Source of the DNA: JAKEFM01 sp035695825
GTDB lineage: Bacteria; Planctomycetota; UBA1135; JAKEFM01
DNA: 64,000 nucleotides
Reading direction: 5' to 3'
Assembly (NCBI GenBank): GCA_035695825.1
Contig: DASRRH010000021.1
Span: forward strand, 101,854-165,853
A program made the translations under genes and the position numbers. The notes beneath the pieces are model-generated. The model saw only the letters and a program-made list of their open reading frames with translations. It was not told where the DNA came from and did not search any database. Below are positions 49,693 through 58,479 of this stretch, in pieces; within the stretch, counting starts at the first letter, position 1, and the number at the start of each line of letters is the position of its first letter.

Positions 49693-51069
49693 TCAGCACG
49701 TCGCGCGGCGGAGGTAGCGCCCGCGGCCGGGCTTTCCGACGAACTTCCCCTTCTCGACGATCACCTCGCCCCGCGAGAGGACGGTCTCGGAGACCCCCTT
49801 CACCCGCCGTCCCTCGTAGGGGTTGTAGTCGACCTTCATGTGGTGGGTCTTCGCGGAGAGCACGGTCTCCGCGTTCGGGTCGAAGACGACGAGGTCGGCG
49901 TCCGAGCCGGGCGCGATCGTCCCCTTCCGAGGGAAGAGGCCGAAGATCTTCGCCGGCGCCGTCGAGGCGATCTCGATCCAGCGGTTGAGCCCGATCCTCC
50001 CCGCCGCGACGCCGCCGTCGTGGAGCAGGCTCATCCGCGTCTCGATCCCCGGCGCTCCGTTCGGGATCTTCCGGAAGTCGTCCTTGCCGAGGACCTTCTG
50101 GTCCTTCATGCAGAAGGGGCAGTGGTCGGTCGAGACGACCTGGAGGTCGTTCAGGCGGAGCCCCCGCCAGAGGTCCTCCTGCTTCTCTTTCGCCCGGAGC
50201 GGCGGGCTCATCACGTACTTCGCCCCGTCGAAGCCCGGCTCCTCGTAGTTCTCGCGGGAGAGGAAGAGGTACTGCGGGCAGGTCTCGGCGAACGCGGCGA
50301 CGCCGCGGTGGCGCGCCTCCGTGACCTGCTCGAGGGCCTCCGCCGCCGAGAGGTGGACGATGTAGATCGGGACCTCCGCCACCTCGGCGAGCGCGATCGC
50401 GCGGCCCGTTGCCTCGGCCTCGAGGCGCGCCGGCCGCGTGATCGCGTGGTACTTGGGCGCGGTCTGCTTCCTCGCCACCGCCTGCTCGGCGATCACGTCG
50501 ATCACCGGGCCGTTCTCGGCGTGCATGCAGATCGTCGCGCCCAGCTCGCCCGACCGCTGGAGCGTCCGGAAGATCGAGGCGTCGTCCATGTAGAAGACGC
50601 CCGGGTAGGCCATGAAGAGTTTGAAGGAGGTGACCCCCTCGCGGACCATCTCCCCCATCTCCTTCCGGAGCGCCTCGGTCGACTCCCGCAGGATCAGGTG
50701 GAAGCCGTAGTCGATCGCCGCCTTTCCCTCCGCCTTCCCCATCCAGGTCTCCCACGCCTGCCGGAGCGTCCCCCCCCTTTCCTGGATCGCGAAGTCGACG
50801 ACCGTCGTCGTCCCGCCGAAGGCGGCGGCGATCGTCCCGCTCTCGAAGTCGTCGGCGGATTTCGTCCCCCCGAAGGGCATGTCGAGGTGGGTGTGGACGT
50901 CGATCCCGCCCGGGATCACGTACTTCCCCGACGCGTCGATCGACGTGTCGACCTGGATCCTCGAGAGGTCGGTCCCGACCTGCGCGATCCTCTCCCCCTC
51001 GATCAGGACGTCGCCGCGGTAGTGGTCGACCGCCGTGACGACGGTTCCGCCCCGAATCAAGGTTTTCAT
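49693..51069 (-). CDS. hydA: Dihydropyrimidinase (hydantoinase)
   Basis: Opens the ring of dihydrouracil or dihydrothymine to N-carbamoyl-beta-amino acids, the second step of the reductive pathway. The 458-residue amidohydrolase has the binuclear zinc site complete: His59 and His61 (DVHTHLD), carboxylated Lys150 (VTSFKLFM), His183 (MHAENG), His239 (YIVHLS) and Asp315 (STDHCPF). GAPGIETRMSLL near residue 340 is the substrate-loop Asn/Gly region of the family. The ATG overlaps the stop of the small membrane protein upstream (ATGA), coupling it to the ureidopropionase operon. The name follows context; alternatives are hydantoinase or phenylhydantoinase. Confidence 0.93.
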   Translation of the reverse strand: MKTLIRGGTVVTAVDHYRGDVLIEGERIAQVGTDLSRIQVDTSIDASGKYVIPGGIDVHTHLDMPFGGTKSADDFESGTIAAAFGGTTTVVDFAIQERGGTLRQAWETWMGKAEGKAAIDYGFHLILRESTEALRKEMGEMVREGVTSFKLFMAYPGVFYMDDASIFRTLQRSGELGATICMHAENGPVIDVIAEQAVARKQTAPKYHAITRPARLEAEATGRAIALAEVAEVPIYIVHLSAAEALEQVTEARHRGVAAFAETCPQYLFLSRENYEEPGFDGAKYVMSPPLRAKEKQEDLWRGLRLNDLQVVSTDHCPFCMKDQKVLGKDDFRKIPNGAPGIETRMSLLHDGGVAAGRIGLNRWIEIASTAPAKIFGLFPRKGTIAPGSDADLVVFDPNAETVLSAKTHHMKVDYNPYEGRRVKGVSETVLSRGEVIVEKGKFVGKPGRGRYLRRATC

Positions 51070-51608
51070 CGCGACGACCGTCCTTCCTTCAAGGTCCCGG
51101 CGGAGTAGGCGGCGCCCAGGAATCCGAGGAATCCTGCGACCGCCGCCAAGAACGGCGCCCGGGACGGGATGAGCCCGACCCAGGAATCGAACATGAGGCT
51201 TCGACCTTCGTTCGTGGAGAGGAAAGCCCTATCCTCCGCGCCGCTTCGGGTCCATTCGTCGAAGGGGTTTTGCCGCACGCCTTCCGGAAACACGTAGGGG
51301 AGCGCGTAGATCGCGACCGGCACGAGTATCCCCGCGAGAGTCCCCGCGACGACACCCGCCAAGGCGCCGGCCCGGATTGACCTCGAATGTCGGGTCCCCA
51401 GCATTCCTCCGAGGCAACAGACGACGGCGCTGACCACGATCATCATGCCGGCCAGGGTCGGTCCGCCTAGGTCCGTGAAGTAGCCGACGGCGACGAACGC
51501 CACGCAAGTCGCGAGCATGACGAGCCCCGTCGCGAGGCCGCAGCGGGCCGCCGACTTCAGGACAAATCGATCGATCTGGTTCCCGCCGGCGACGGCCGAC
51601 GCGTTCAC
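51066..51608 (-). CDS. Small membrane protein between ureidopropionase and dihydropyrimidinase
   Basis: A 180-residue protein with four predicted transmembrane segments (GLATGLVMLATCVAFVAVGY, GPTLAGMMIVVSAVVCCLGG, AGALAGVVAGTLAGILVPVA, FLAAVAGFLGFLGAAYSAG) and a 45-residue extramembrane loop (VFPEGVRQNPFDEWTRSG). No family was recognised. It starts at a GTG overlapping the stop of the upstream enzyme (GTGA), and its own stop overlaps the dihydropyrimidinase ATG, so it is translated between the two pathway enzymes. It might organise the enzymes at the membrane or move an intermediate, but that is only inference from position. Confidence 0.8.
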   Translation of the reverse strand: MNASAVAGGNQIDRFVLKSAARCGLATGLVMLATCVAFVAVGYFTDLGGPTLAGMMIVVSAVVCCLGGMLGTRHSRSIRAGALAGVVAGTLAGILVPVAIYALPYVFPEGVRQNPFDEWTRSGAEDRAFLSTNEGRSLMFDSWVGLIPSRAPFLAAVAGFLGFLGAAYSAGTLKEGRSSR

Positions 51609-52477
51609 GGGAGGAGCTCCGAGAGTTCCTCGTACGTCTCGGGCCGCCGGTCGCGGAAGAACTGCCAGGTCCGGCGCACCTCCTCGATCTGGTCGAGGTC
51701 CATCGTCGCGACGATCAGCTCGTCCCTGTCCTCGGATCCCTCGGCGAGGACCTTCCCTCGCGGGTCGCAGAAGTAGGAGGAACCGTAGAACCTTCCGATG
51801 TTCCAGGGGGGCTCGACGCCGACGCGGTTGATCGCGCCGACAAAGTAGCCGTTCGCGACCGCGTGCGCCGGCTGCTCGAGCTTCCAGAGGTACTGCGAGA
51901 GCCCGGCGACCGTGGCCGAGGGGTTGAAGACGATCTCCGCGCCGTGGAGGCCGAGGAGGCGCGCCCCCTCGGGGAAGTGGCGGTCGTAGCAGATGTAGAC
52001 CCCGATCGTGGCGAAGCGCGTCTTGAAGACCGGATAGCCGAGGTTCCCCGGCTTGAAGAAGTACTTCTCCCAGAAACCCGAGGTGTGAGGGATGTGGGTC
52101 TTCCGGTACTTCCCGAGGTAGCGGCCGTCGGCGTCGAGGACGGCCGCCGCGTTGTAGTAGACCCCCGCCATCTCGCGCTCGTAGAGCGGGACGACCATCG
52201 CCATCTTGTGCTTCGCGGCGATCTTCGCGAGCCGCTCGACGGTCGGCCCCGGGATCTCCTCGGCGAGGTCGCACCAGCGCGAGTCCTGGCTCGGACAGAA
52301 ATAGGGGCCGTTGAAGACTTCCTGGAGGCAGAGGACCTGCACCCCCTTCCGCCCCGCCTCCTCGATGAACGGCAGGTGCTTCTCGAACATCGCCTCGCGG
52401 ACCTTCCCGATCGGCGCGGCGGGGTCGTTGACCGCGTTGCTGCACTGGATCAGTCCGCCGAGGACGGTGCGGGGCAT
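51605..52477 (-). CDS. Beta-ureidopropionase (nitrilase superfamily)
   Basis: Hydrolyses N-carbamoyl-beta-alanine (or the thymine-derived analog) to the beta-amino acid, CO2 and ammonia, the third step. The 290-residue protein has the Glu-Lys-Cys triad of the nitrilase fold: Glu53 (LQEVFNG), Lys126 (YRKTHIPH) and Cys163 (YICYDRHFPEG). GFWEKYFFKPGNLGYPVF and PWNIGRFYGSSYFCDPRG are the blocks that separate N-carbamoyl amide hydrolases from nitrilases. The first methionine at 52477 fits the family length. It heads the transcript ureidopropionase, membrane protein, dihydropyrimidinase. An N-carbamoylputrescine amidase role is less likely given these neighbours. Confidence 0.92.
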   Translation of the reverse strand: MPRTVLGGLIQCSNAVNDPAAPIGKVREAMFEKHLPFIEEAGRKGVQVLCLQEVFNGPYFCPSQDSRWCDLAEEIPGPTVERLAKIAAKHKMAMVVPLYEREMAGVYYNAAAVLDADGRYLGKYRKTHIPHTSGFWEKYFFKPGNLGYPVFKTRFATIGVYICYDRHFPEGARLLGLHGAEIVFNPSATVAGLSQYLWKLEQPAHAVANGYFVGAINRVGVEPPWNIGRFYGSSYFCDPRGKVLAEGSEDRDELIVATMDLDQIEEVRRTWQFFRDRRPETYEELSELLP

Positions 52478-52736
52478 CTAGGTCGGTTCTCCTCCGGGCC
52501 TACCGGAGATGGATCCTCTCTCGTCGTTCGGCATCCGCAGGAGGACGGAGGATACACCGACCCGTCACCACGAGCGGGACTGTGCCCAACCGCGGCGGCA
52601 TGGCCGTTGCTCACGCCTCGTCGCGATCCCTGCGCGGCGCTCCCCGGACCCCCGAGGGTCCCTTCGCGGAACCCGACCCACGGGGAGCGGACCTCGACGC
52701 CCGTCGCTCCCCCCCGTTGGAGACGGAGAATCGACC

Positions 52737-55490
52737 ATGAAGCGGATTTTTTTCTCCCCGGCGACCCTCTCGATCCTCTGCGCCCTCGCCGCCGCCCAGG
52801 CCCCCGTCCTCTCGCCTCTCCAGCTCCTCCCGGGCGACGGCGCGATCGGGCCGGCCGCAGGAGAGCAGCGCTCCCCCGCGCTCGTCCCCGGCGGGAGCGG
52901 ATTCCTCGCCGTCTGGCAGGACGGGCGCACCGATCTCGTGGCGGATCTCCTCCCCGGCCAGGGAGGATTCGACGTCTACGCGGCGCGGCTCGACCCCCTC
53001 GGGGCCCCGATCGACCTCCTCCCGATCGTCGTCTCCGAGACCTTCGGCGACCAGACGCGCCCGCGCGCCGCGTGGAACGGGCAGGACTGGCTCGTCGTCT
53101 GGGTGAACCAGGAGCCGACGCCCTTCTACTACGCGCCGGCGATCCGGGCGGCGCGCGTCTCCGCGGCGGGACTCCTCCTCGACACGACCCCGATCCTCCT
53201 CCCCGTCCCCGCGAACATCGGGCAGGACCTCCTCTTCGGCGTCGCGAGCGACGGGAGCGGCTGGCTCGTCGTCTGGAAGGACTTCGTCGGGGCCACGGCC
53301 GTGATCCGAGGCTCCCGCATCTCCTCCCAGGGAACCCTCCTCGACACGACCCCGGTGACGCTCGCCTTCCCGCCGAGCCAGCCCTACAACGGCGACGTCG
53401 TCTTCGGGCACGGCGCCTATCTCGTCGTGTGGAGCCACTGGACGGTCGCGGGGAACGACGACGTCTTCGGCCGGCGCTTCACGCCGGCTCTCGCTCCCCT
53501 CGGAGGGACGTTCCCCATCGCGGCGGACGACGACTACGACGTCTGGCCCTCGGTCGCCACCGGCCCCGGCGGGTTCCTCGTCGCCTGGGAGAACTACAAC
53601 ACCTGCTGCGTCGGCGGGGGCGGCAAGGTCTTTGGCGCGCGCTTGAGCCCGACGGGACAGGTGCTCGACGCGGCCGGGATCCTCCTCTCCGCGACGACCG
53701 ACGTCACGATCGGGCGATCCCCCTCCGCCTGCGCCGACGGTTCGCAGTGGTACGTCACGTGGACCTATGAATCCGGCGCGTCCCAGCAGCTCCACGCCGC
53801 GCGCGTCTCGGGCGCGGGCGCGGTCCTCGATCCCGGCGGGTTCCTCGTCCAGCCGACGGGCTCCTGGCAGACCGAGTCGGTCGTCGGCGCCGCGCCCGGG
53901 GGCGGGGCGCTCGTGGCCTGGACCGACGACCTCGCGGGAGGGGTCGACCCCTACGACGTCTTCGCCGCCCCCCTGACCTCGGGCGGGCAGGCCGGCGCCG
54001 CGACGTGCGTCACCCTCGGCGCGCCGGCCCAGGTCCGCCCCCGCCTCGCGTGGTCCGGGAGCGACTACCTCGCCGTCTTCACGAGCCGGACGTCGGGGAG
54101 CAACCGGATTCTCGGCCAGCGCCTCGACCCCTCGGGGAACGCGATCGACGCGATCCCCTTCGAGGTCGCGGGAGCGAGCACGGCGCTCCGCTTCCCCGCG
54201 ATCGCGTGGGACGGGAACGAGCACCTCGTCGTCTGGAGCGAGGGCTCGACCGTCCTCGGCCGGCGCCTCGACGCGACGGGGACGCCCCTCGACGCCTCCC
54301 CCTTCCCGGTGATGCCCGGATCCGCTCCCGACGTCGCCGCGCTCGGCGGGGACTTCCTCGTCGTCGCCACGCACGCCCCTTCGAATCCCCAGTACCGCTT
54401 CCCGTTCGCCGCGCGGGTGCGCGGCTTCGACGGGCTCGTCCTCGACCCGACCCCGGTCCAGCTCGGCCAGTTCTTCGCCCTCGCCCCGAAGGTGGCGACC
54501 TTCGGAGGTCAGTGGATCGCCGCCTGGGAGCGCCACTTCTCCCACGACGATCCGCATGCGAACGTCCACGCCGCGTTCGTCACCGCGTCGGGGACGACGC
54601 CCGGAGAGTTCGCGCTGACGGGGGGATCGGTCTACCACAACGCGGTGGCGGTCGCGTCCGACGGCGCGAGCGCCCTCGTCGCGTGGGCCGACAACTCCCC
54701 CGACATCCAGAGCGCGAACCTGTCCGCCCGCCGCGTCCTCCCGGGCGGGTCGATGCTCCCGATCTTCTCGATCAACGCCTCCGCCAACGTGCAGGCCTTC
54801 CCCGCCCTCGCGTGGGACGGCGCGGAGTTCGTCGCGGCGTTCGAGGACCACCGGAACGCGGCCCTCTTCTTCGACCTGCGCTCGGACCTCTTCGGCGCGC
54901 GGGTGGACGCCGCGGGGACGCTCCTCGACCCGACCGGGTTCGCGGTCGCGGCTGGAGCCGCCCCGCAGATGAACCCCGCCGTGGCCGGCGGGTCCGCCGG
55001 CAGCGCGGCGATCGCCGGGGCGCACTTCGGCTCCGGGTCCCCGTACGCCTCCTACCGCGTGGGCCTGCGGATCCTCGACCCGCCCAGCCCCTGCGCGGGA
55101 TCCTTCGCGACCTACGGGTCGGGCCTCCTCGGGACCGGGGGCTTCGTGCCGGCCCTCGCCGGGACCGGATGCCCGACGATCGGCTCCACGATCGCGTGGA
55201 CGATCTCCTACGGCCGGGGCGCGGCTCCCGGTCTCCTCGCTTACGGGGCCTCCCCGGCCTCCGCCCCGATCCTCGGAGGGACGGCCCTCGTGACCCCGCT
55301 CCTCTTCTTCCCCTTCGCGCTCGGAGGAACGCCGGGGGCGGCCGGCGCGGGCTCGACGACGTTCGGGATCGGCGTCCCGAACGACCCCGCCTTCGCCGGG
55401 ACGGCGCATTACACGCAGGCGATCGTGCTCGACCCGCTCGCGCCGCAGGGGCTCGCGTTCACGGCAGGGCTCGTGACGCAGGTCGAGTAA
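52737..55490 (+). CDS. Large secreted repeat protein
   Basis: A 917-residue exported protein; the signal peptide ends at about residue 20 (ALAAAQAP). It consists mainly of a repeated ~45-60-residue unit with the patterns GSGFLAVWQDGRTD, WLVVWVNQE, GSGWLVVWKDFVG, GAYLVVWSHW, GEHLVVWSEG and QWIAAWERH, each followed by LDPSGNAIDAIPFEV-like strands. This looks like a beta-propeller or solenoid. The last 130 residues are the shared C-terminal module (GSGLLGTGGFVPALAGTGCP to GLVTQVE). GGAG is 9 bases before the ATG at 52737. A frame open upstream lacks the signal peptide. The function is unknown. Confidence 0.85.
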   Translation: MKRIFFSPATLSILCALAAAQAPVLSPLQLLPGDGAIGPAAGEQRSPALVPGGSGFLAVWQDGRTDLVADLLPGQGGFDVYAARLDPLGAPIDLLPIVVSETFGDQTRPRAAWNGQDWLVVWVNQEPTPFYYAPAIRAARVSAAGLLLDTTPILLPVPANIGQDLLFGVASDGSGWLVVWKDFVGATAVIRGSRISSQGTLLDTTPVTLAFPPSQPYNGDVVFGHGAYLVVWSHWTVAGNDDVFGRRFTPALAPLGGTFPIAADDDYDVWPSVATGPGGFLVAWENYNTCCVGGGGKVFGARLSPTGQVLDAAGILLSATTDVTIGRSPSACADGSQWYVTWTYESGASQQLHAARVSGAGAVLDPGGFLVQPTGSWQTESVVGAAPGGGALVAWTDDLAGGVDPYDVFAAPLTSGGQAGAATCVTLGAPAQVRPRLAWSGSDYLAVFTSRTSGSNRILGQRLDPSGNAIDAIPFEVAGASTALRFPAIAWDGNEHLVVWSEGSTVLGRRLDATGTPLDASPFPVMPGSAPDVAALGGDFLVVATHAPSNPQYRFPFAARVRGFDGLVLDPTPVQLGQFFALAPKVATFGGQWIAAWERHFSHDDPHANVHAAFVTASGTTPGEFALTGGSVYHNAVAVASDGASALVAWADNSPDIQSANLSARRVLPGGSMLPIFSINASANVQAFPALAWDGAEFVAAFEDHRNAALFFDLRSDLFGARVDAAGTLLDPTGFAVAAGAAPQMNPAVAGGSAGSAAIAGAHFGSGSPYASYRVGLRILDPPSPCAGSFATYGSGLLGTGGFVPALAGTGCPTIGSTIAWTISYGRGAAPGLLAYGASPASAPILGGTALVTPLLFFPFALGGTPGAAGAGSTTFGIGVPNDPAFAGTAHYTQAIVLDPLAPQGLAFTAGLVTQVE

Positions 55491-55511
55491 CCCGGCGAGA
55501 GCGTTCCATCG

Positions 55512-55537
55512 GAGGGGCGGGGCCGTCCCCGCCCCTC
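55512..55537. terminator. Bidirectional terminator between convergent genes
   Basis: A perfect 11-bp stem, GAGGGGCGGGG with CCCCGCCCCTC and a CCGT loop. It lies between the plus-strand secreted protein and the minus-strand dehydrogenase, 22 and 14 bases from their stops. Confidence 0.7.
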
Positions 55538-55550
55538 TCGCCGCCGCCGG

Positions 55551-57002
55551 CTAGAACCACCTCGTGATCACGACCTTCTTCTCGGTGTAGAAGTCGACCG
55601 CGGCGTCGCCGTTCGCCTTCGTGTCCCCGAAGAAGGACCCCTTCGCGCCGCCGAAGGGGAAGAAGGCCATCGGCGCGGCGATGCCGACGTTGACGCCGAT
55701 CATCCCGGGCGCCGCCCGAAGCTTGTACGCGCGGGCGTGCTTGCCGCTCGAGGTGTAGATCGAAGAGGCGTTCCCGTACTCGCTCGCGTTCACGAGCGCG
55801 ATCGCCTCGTCGAGCCCCTCGGCCCGCATCAGGCAGACGACCGGCCCGAAGATCTCCTCCCTCGCGATCGTCATCTCCGGACGGACCTCCTCGAAGATCG
55901 TCGGGCCGACCCAGTTCCCGTCCGGGAGGGAGGGGACGGTCAGTTCCCTCCCGTCGAGGAGGAGCCGCGCCCCTTCCTTCACCCCCACGTCGACGTAGGA
56001 GAGGACGCGGTCCTTGTGGCGGGAGGAGATCACGGGGCCCATCGTCACCCCCGGTTCGGCGCCGTTCCCGACGCGGATCGACCTCGCCGCCGCGACGAGC
56101 CCGTCCCGCACCTTCCCGTAGGCCTCCCCCACCCCGACGACGATCGAGCCCGCGAGGCAGCGCTGCCCGGCGCAGCCGAAGATCGAGTCGCAGACGTTCT
56201 GGACCGCGCGCGGCAGGTCCGCGTCGGGCATGACGACGATGTGGTTCTTCGCGCCGCCGAGGGCCTGGACGCGCTTGCCGTTCTCCGCGCAGGTCCGGTA
56301 GACGTGGCGCGCCACGGCCGAGGAGCCTACGAAAGACACGCCGCGGACCTGCCCGTGCGTGCAGAGCGCGTCGACCACCTCCTTCGCTCCGTTCACGAGG
56401 TTCGCGACCCCGGGGGGGAGCCCCGCCTCGGCGAGCAGCTCGAAGATCCGCCGCTGCGAGAGAGGAACCTGCTCGGAGGGCTTCAGGACGAAGGTGTTCC
56501 CGCACGCGATCGCGTAGGGGAGGAACCAGAGGGGGACCATCGGGGGGAAGTTGAACGGGGTCACCGCCGCGAAGACCCCGAGGGGCTGGCGAACCGCCTC
56601 GCAGTCGATCCCGCCCGCCACGTCCTCGAGCGTATTCCCCATCAGGAGGGTCGGGATCCCGCAGGCGTGCTCGACGTTCTCGATGCCGCGGCCGACGTCG
56701 CTCCTCGACTCGGCGAGGGTCTTGCCGTTCTCCCCCGTGCAGATCCGGGCGATCTCCTCCGCGTGCGCGTCGAGGAGGGCCTTCAACCGGAAGAGGACCC
56801 GCGCGCGCTGGACGGGGGGCGTCGCGCGCCAGGCGGGGAAGGCCTTTCCGGCGGCGCCGACGGCGTCGTCGACGTCCGACGCGGTCGAGAGGGGGACACG
56901 GGCAAGGAGCTCGCCCGTCGCCGGGTTCTTCACGTCGAGGAGCGCCGTCCCCCGGGAGGGGACCCAGTTCCCGCCGACGAAGTTCGGGAGGGTGGTGACC
57001 GT
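55551..57002 (-). CDS. mmsA: CoA-acylating malonate/methylmalonate-semialdehyde dehydrogenase
   Basis: Oxidises malonate or methylmalonate semialdehyde to acetyl- or propionyl-CoA, the last step of uracil and thymine breakdown by this route. The ~483-residue aldehyde dehydrogenase has LPNFVGGNWVPSRG at the N-terminus, FNFPPMVPLWFLPYAIACGN, SFVGSSAVARHVY, GGAKNHIVVMPDAD, GCAGQRCLAGS with the catalytic Cys, and FFPFGGAKGSFFGD. These are MmsA/IolA-specific blocks. No ATG, GTG or TTG lies at the expected N-terminus: GTC stands where relatives have the initiator, preceded by an ACG at 57002 with GGAG 6 bases upstream. The start is therefore uncertain. It is monocistronic, downstream of the beta-helix gene on the same strand but separated by a terminator. 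Confidence 0.9.
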   Translation of the reverse strand, partial: TVTTLPNFVGGNWVPSRGTALLDVKNPATGELLARVPLSTASDVDDAVGAAGKAFPAWRATPPVQRARVLFRLKALLDAHAEEIARICTGENGKTLAESRSDVGRGIENVEHACGIPTLLMGNTLEDVAGGIDCEAVRQPLGVFAAVTPFNFPPMVPLWFLPYAIACGNTFVLKPSEQVPLSQRRIFELLAEAGLPPGVANLVNGAKEVVDALCTHGQVRGVSFVGSSAVARHVYRTCAENGKRVQALGGAKNHIVVMPDADLPRAVQNVCDSIFGCAGQRCLAGSIVVGVGEAYGKVRDGLVAAARSIRVGNGAEPGVTMGPVISSRHKDRVLSYVDVGVKEGARLLLDGRELTVPSLPDGNWVGPTIFEEVRPEMTIAREEIFGPVVCLMRAEGLDEAIALVNASEYGNASSIYTSSGKHARAYKLRAAPGMIGVNVGIAAPMAFFPFGGAKGSFFGDTKANGDAAVDFYTEKKVVITRWF

Positions 57003-57067
57003 GGCTCGCTCCGCTCCTCGAGAGGGAACGGCCAGCCTACGCCGGGATCGCCGGCCGGGGAATATCG

Positions 57068-57100
57068 AGCGGGCCGGAGAGGGAGGCTCCCCGGCCCGCT
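57068..57100 (-). terminator. Terminator after the beta-helix protein gene
   Basis: A perfect 10-bp stem, AGCGGGCCGG with CCGGCCCGCT and a 13-base loop, 19 bases past the stop of the gene at 57119 in its reading direction. Confidence 0.6.
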
Positions 57101-57118
57101 CCGCGAGCGATCCCCGAG

Positions 57119-58387
57119 TCAGTGCACCGCCGCCTTCCTCATCGCCGAGAGGGCGAGGCCCGAGGGCCCGAAGCCGAGCTCCTGGAAGTAGGCGACGCCG
57201 CCGACGAGGGAGGGGTCGTTCGGGACGACGACCGAGAGCGATCCGCCCCCCGAGGCGTTGCAGGCGCCGCTCGCGACGAAGAACGCGAAGGAAAGGTCCA
57301 GGTAGACCGTCCCGAACGGCGTCGGAGCGCCGGGCGAGGGGAGGGGCGAGGCGAAGAGCGCCCAGGCGCTCCCCGGCTCCCCGTAGAGGCGGAACGCGAA
57401 AGGCGTCCCGATCAGCCCCGGCCCGTGGAACGTGAGGTCCGGCCAGTCGCGCTCGTCGGCGCCGAGGTCGACGGACGAGCCCGCCACGCGCGGGTCCCCG
57501 TCGACGTCGCTCGCCGCGAGGAGCGGATCGGCGACGCCCGCGTTCACGCACCCGCTCGCCGGGAGGAGGTGGAGGTCCCCCGCGACCGGGTCCGCGAAGA
57601 GCGGATCGGACGACATCGAGCCCACCCCCGCCGCGAGCGAGGGAGGGTCGTAGTTCACCGCGTTTCCGAAGACGTCGTTGTGGTCGAGCGTCAGGGTCGA
57701 GGGGTTCTGCGTCGAGTTCTGGATCCCGGCGACCCCGGAGAGGGTGACGATCGAGTTCCGCACGGTCGCGGTGGAGCCGTCGAAGATCGTGCCCTTCAGA
57801 TTGCCCCGGAACGTGCAGTTGAGGACGGTGACGCCGGTCGAGCCGAAGCAGGACAGGGCGTCGTTCGCGTTGTTGGCGAAGACGCAGTTCCGGACGAGGA
57901 CGTTCGCGTTCCCGGTCCAGAGGTGGAGCCCCCGCTCGTTCCCGGTGAACGCGCAGTTCTCGACGGTGATGCCGGACGCCGGGGTCCACCGGACGGCGCC
58001 GCCGTTCCACCAGCCGTTCGCGGAGCCCGTGACGGTGAACCCCGAGAGGGTCGAGCCGGAGCCGAGGACGACGACGTCGGAGGCGTGTCCGGCGTCGAGG
58101 ATCGTCGGCCGGAACCCCTCCTCCGCGAAGAGGCTCGCGCCGTCGGGGATCGCGATCGGGAAGGTCTCGCCGTGGCCTGCGTCGTAGACGCCGCAGTAGA
58201 CGTGGACCTTGTCTCCGGCGCTTACCCCTTGCGTCAGCGCGTACGTGATCGTCCGCCAGGGGTACGCGAACGTCCCCGTCCCCGTGACGTCGCTCCCCGC
58301 GTACGCGCTCACCCAGGTGTCGTTCGCCCGGACGGAAGCGCCCGCGGAGAGGCCCGCGAGCGCGAGGGCAGCCGCGTTCTTCGACAT
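57119..58387 (-). CDS. Secreted parallel beta-helix protein
   Basis: A 422-residue exported protein. The signal peptide (NAAALALAGLSAGASVRA) is followed by NDTWVSAYAGSDVTGTGTFA and YPWRTITYAL, the DUF1565-type entry to a right-handed beta-helix. About eight helical rungs are visible (GSTLSGFTVTGSANG, ITVENCAFTGN, NVLVRNCVFANN, VTVLNCTFRGN), the pectate-lyase-like fold. GAVRW and the Asn ladders are typical, but the catalytic lysine or arginine of lyases was not identified. The C-terminal 110 residues are a variant of the shared secreted-protein module (VPNDPSLVGGVAYFQELGF). GGAGG is 7 bases before the ATG. Confidence 0.87.
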   Translation of the reverse strand: MSKNAAALALAGLSAGASVRANDTWVSAYAGSDVTGTGTFAYPWRTITYALTQGVSAGDKVHVYCGVYDAGHGETFPIAIPDGASLFAEEGFRPTILDAGHASDVVVLGSGSTLSGFTVTGSANGWWNGGAVRWTPASGITVENCAFTGNERGLHLWTGNANVLVRNCVFANNANDALSCFGSTGVTVLNCTFRGNLKGTIFDGSTATVRNSIVTLSGVAGIQNSTQNPSTLTLDHNDVFGNAVNYDPPSLAAGVGSMSSDPLFADPVAGDLHLLPASGCVNAGVADPLLAASDVDGDPRVAGSSVDLGADERDWPDLTFHGPGLIGTPFAFRLYGEPGSAWALFASPLPSPGAPTPFGTVYLDLSFAFFVASGACNASGGGSLSVVVPNDPSLVGGVAYFQELGFGPSGLALSAMRKAAVH

Positions 58388-58479
58388 GACCGAACCTCCG
58401 TGGTCATCGACGCCCAGCGGAACGACGCGGAGGCTAGCGCGGGCCCCCCGACCTCGCCAGCGGGCGACGCTCGAGCGGC

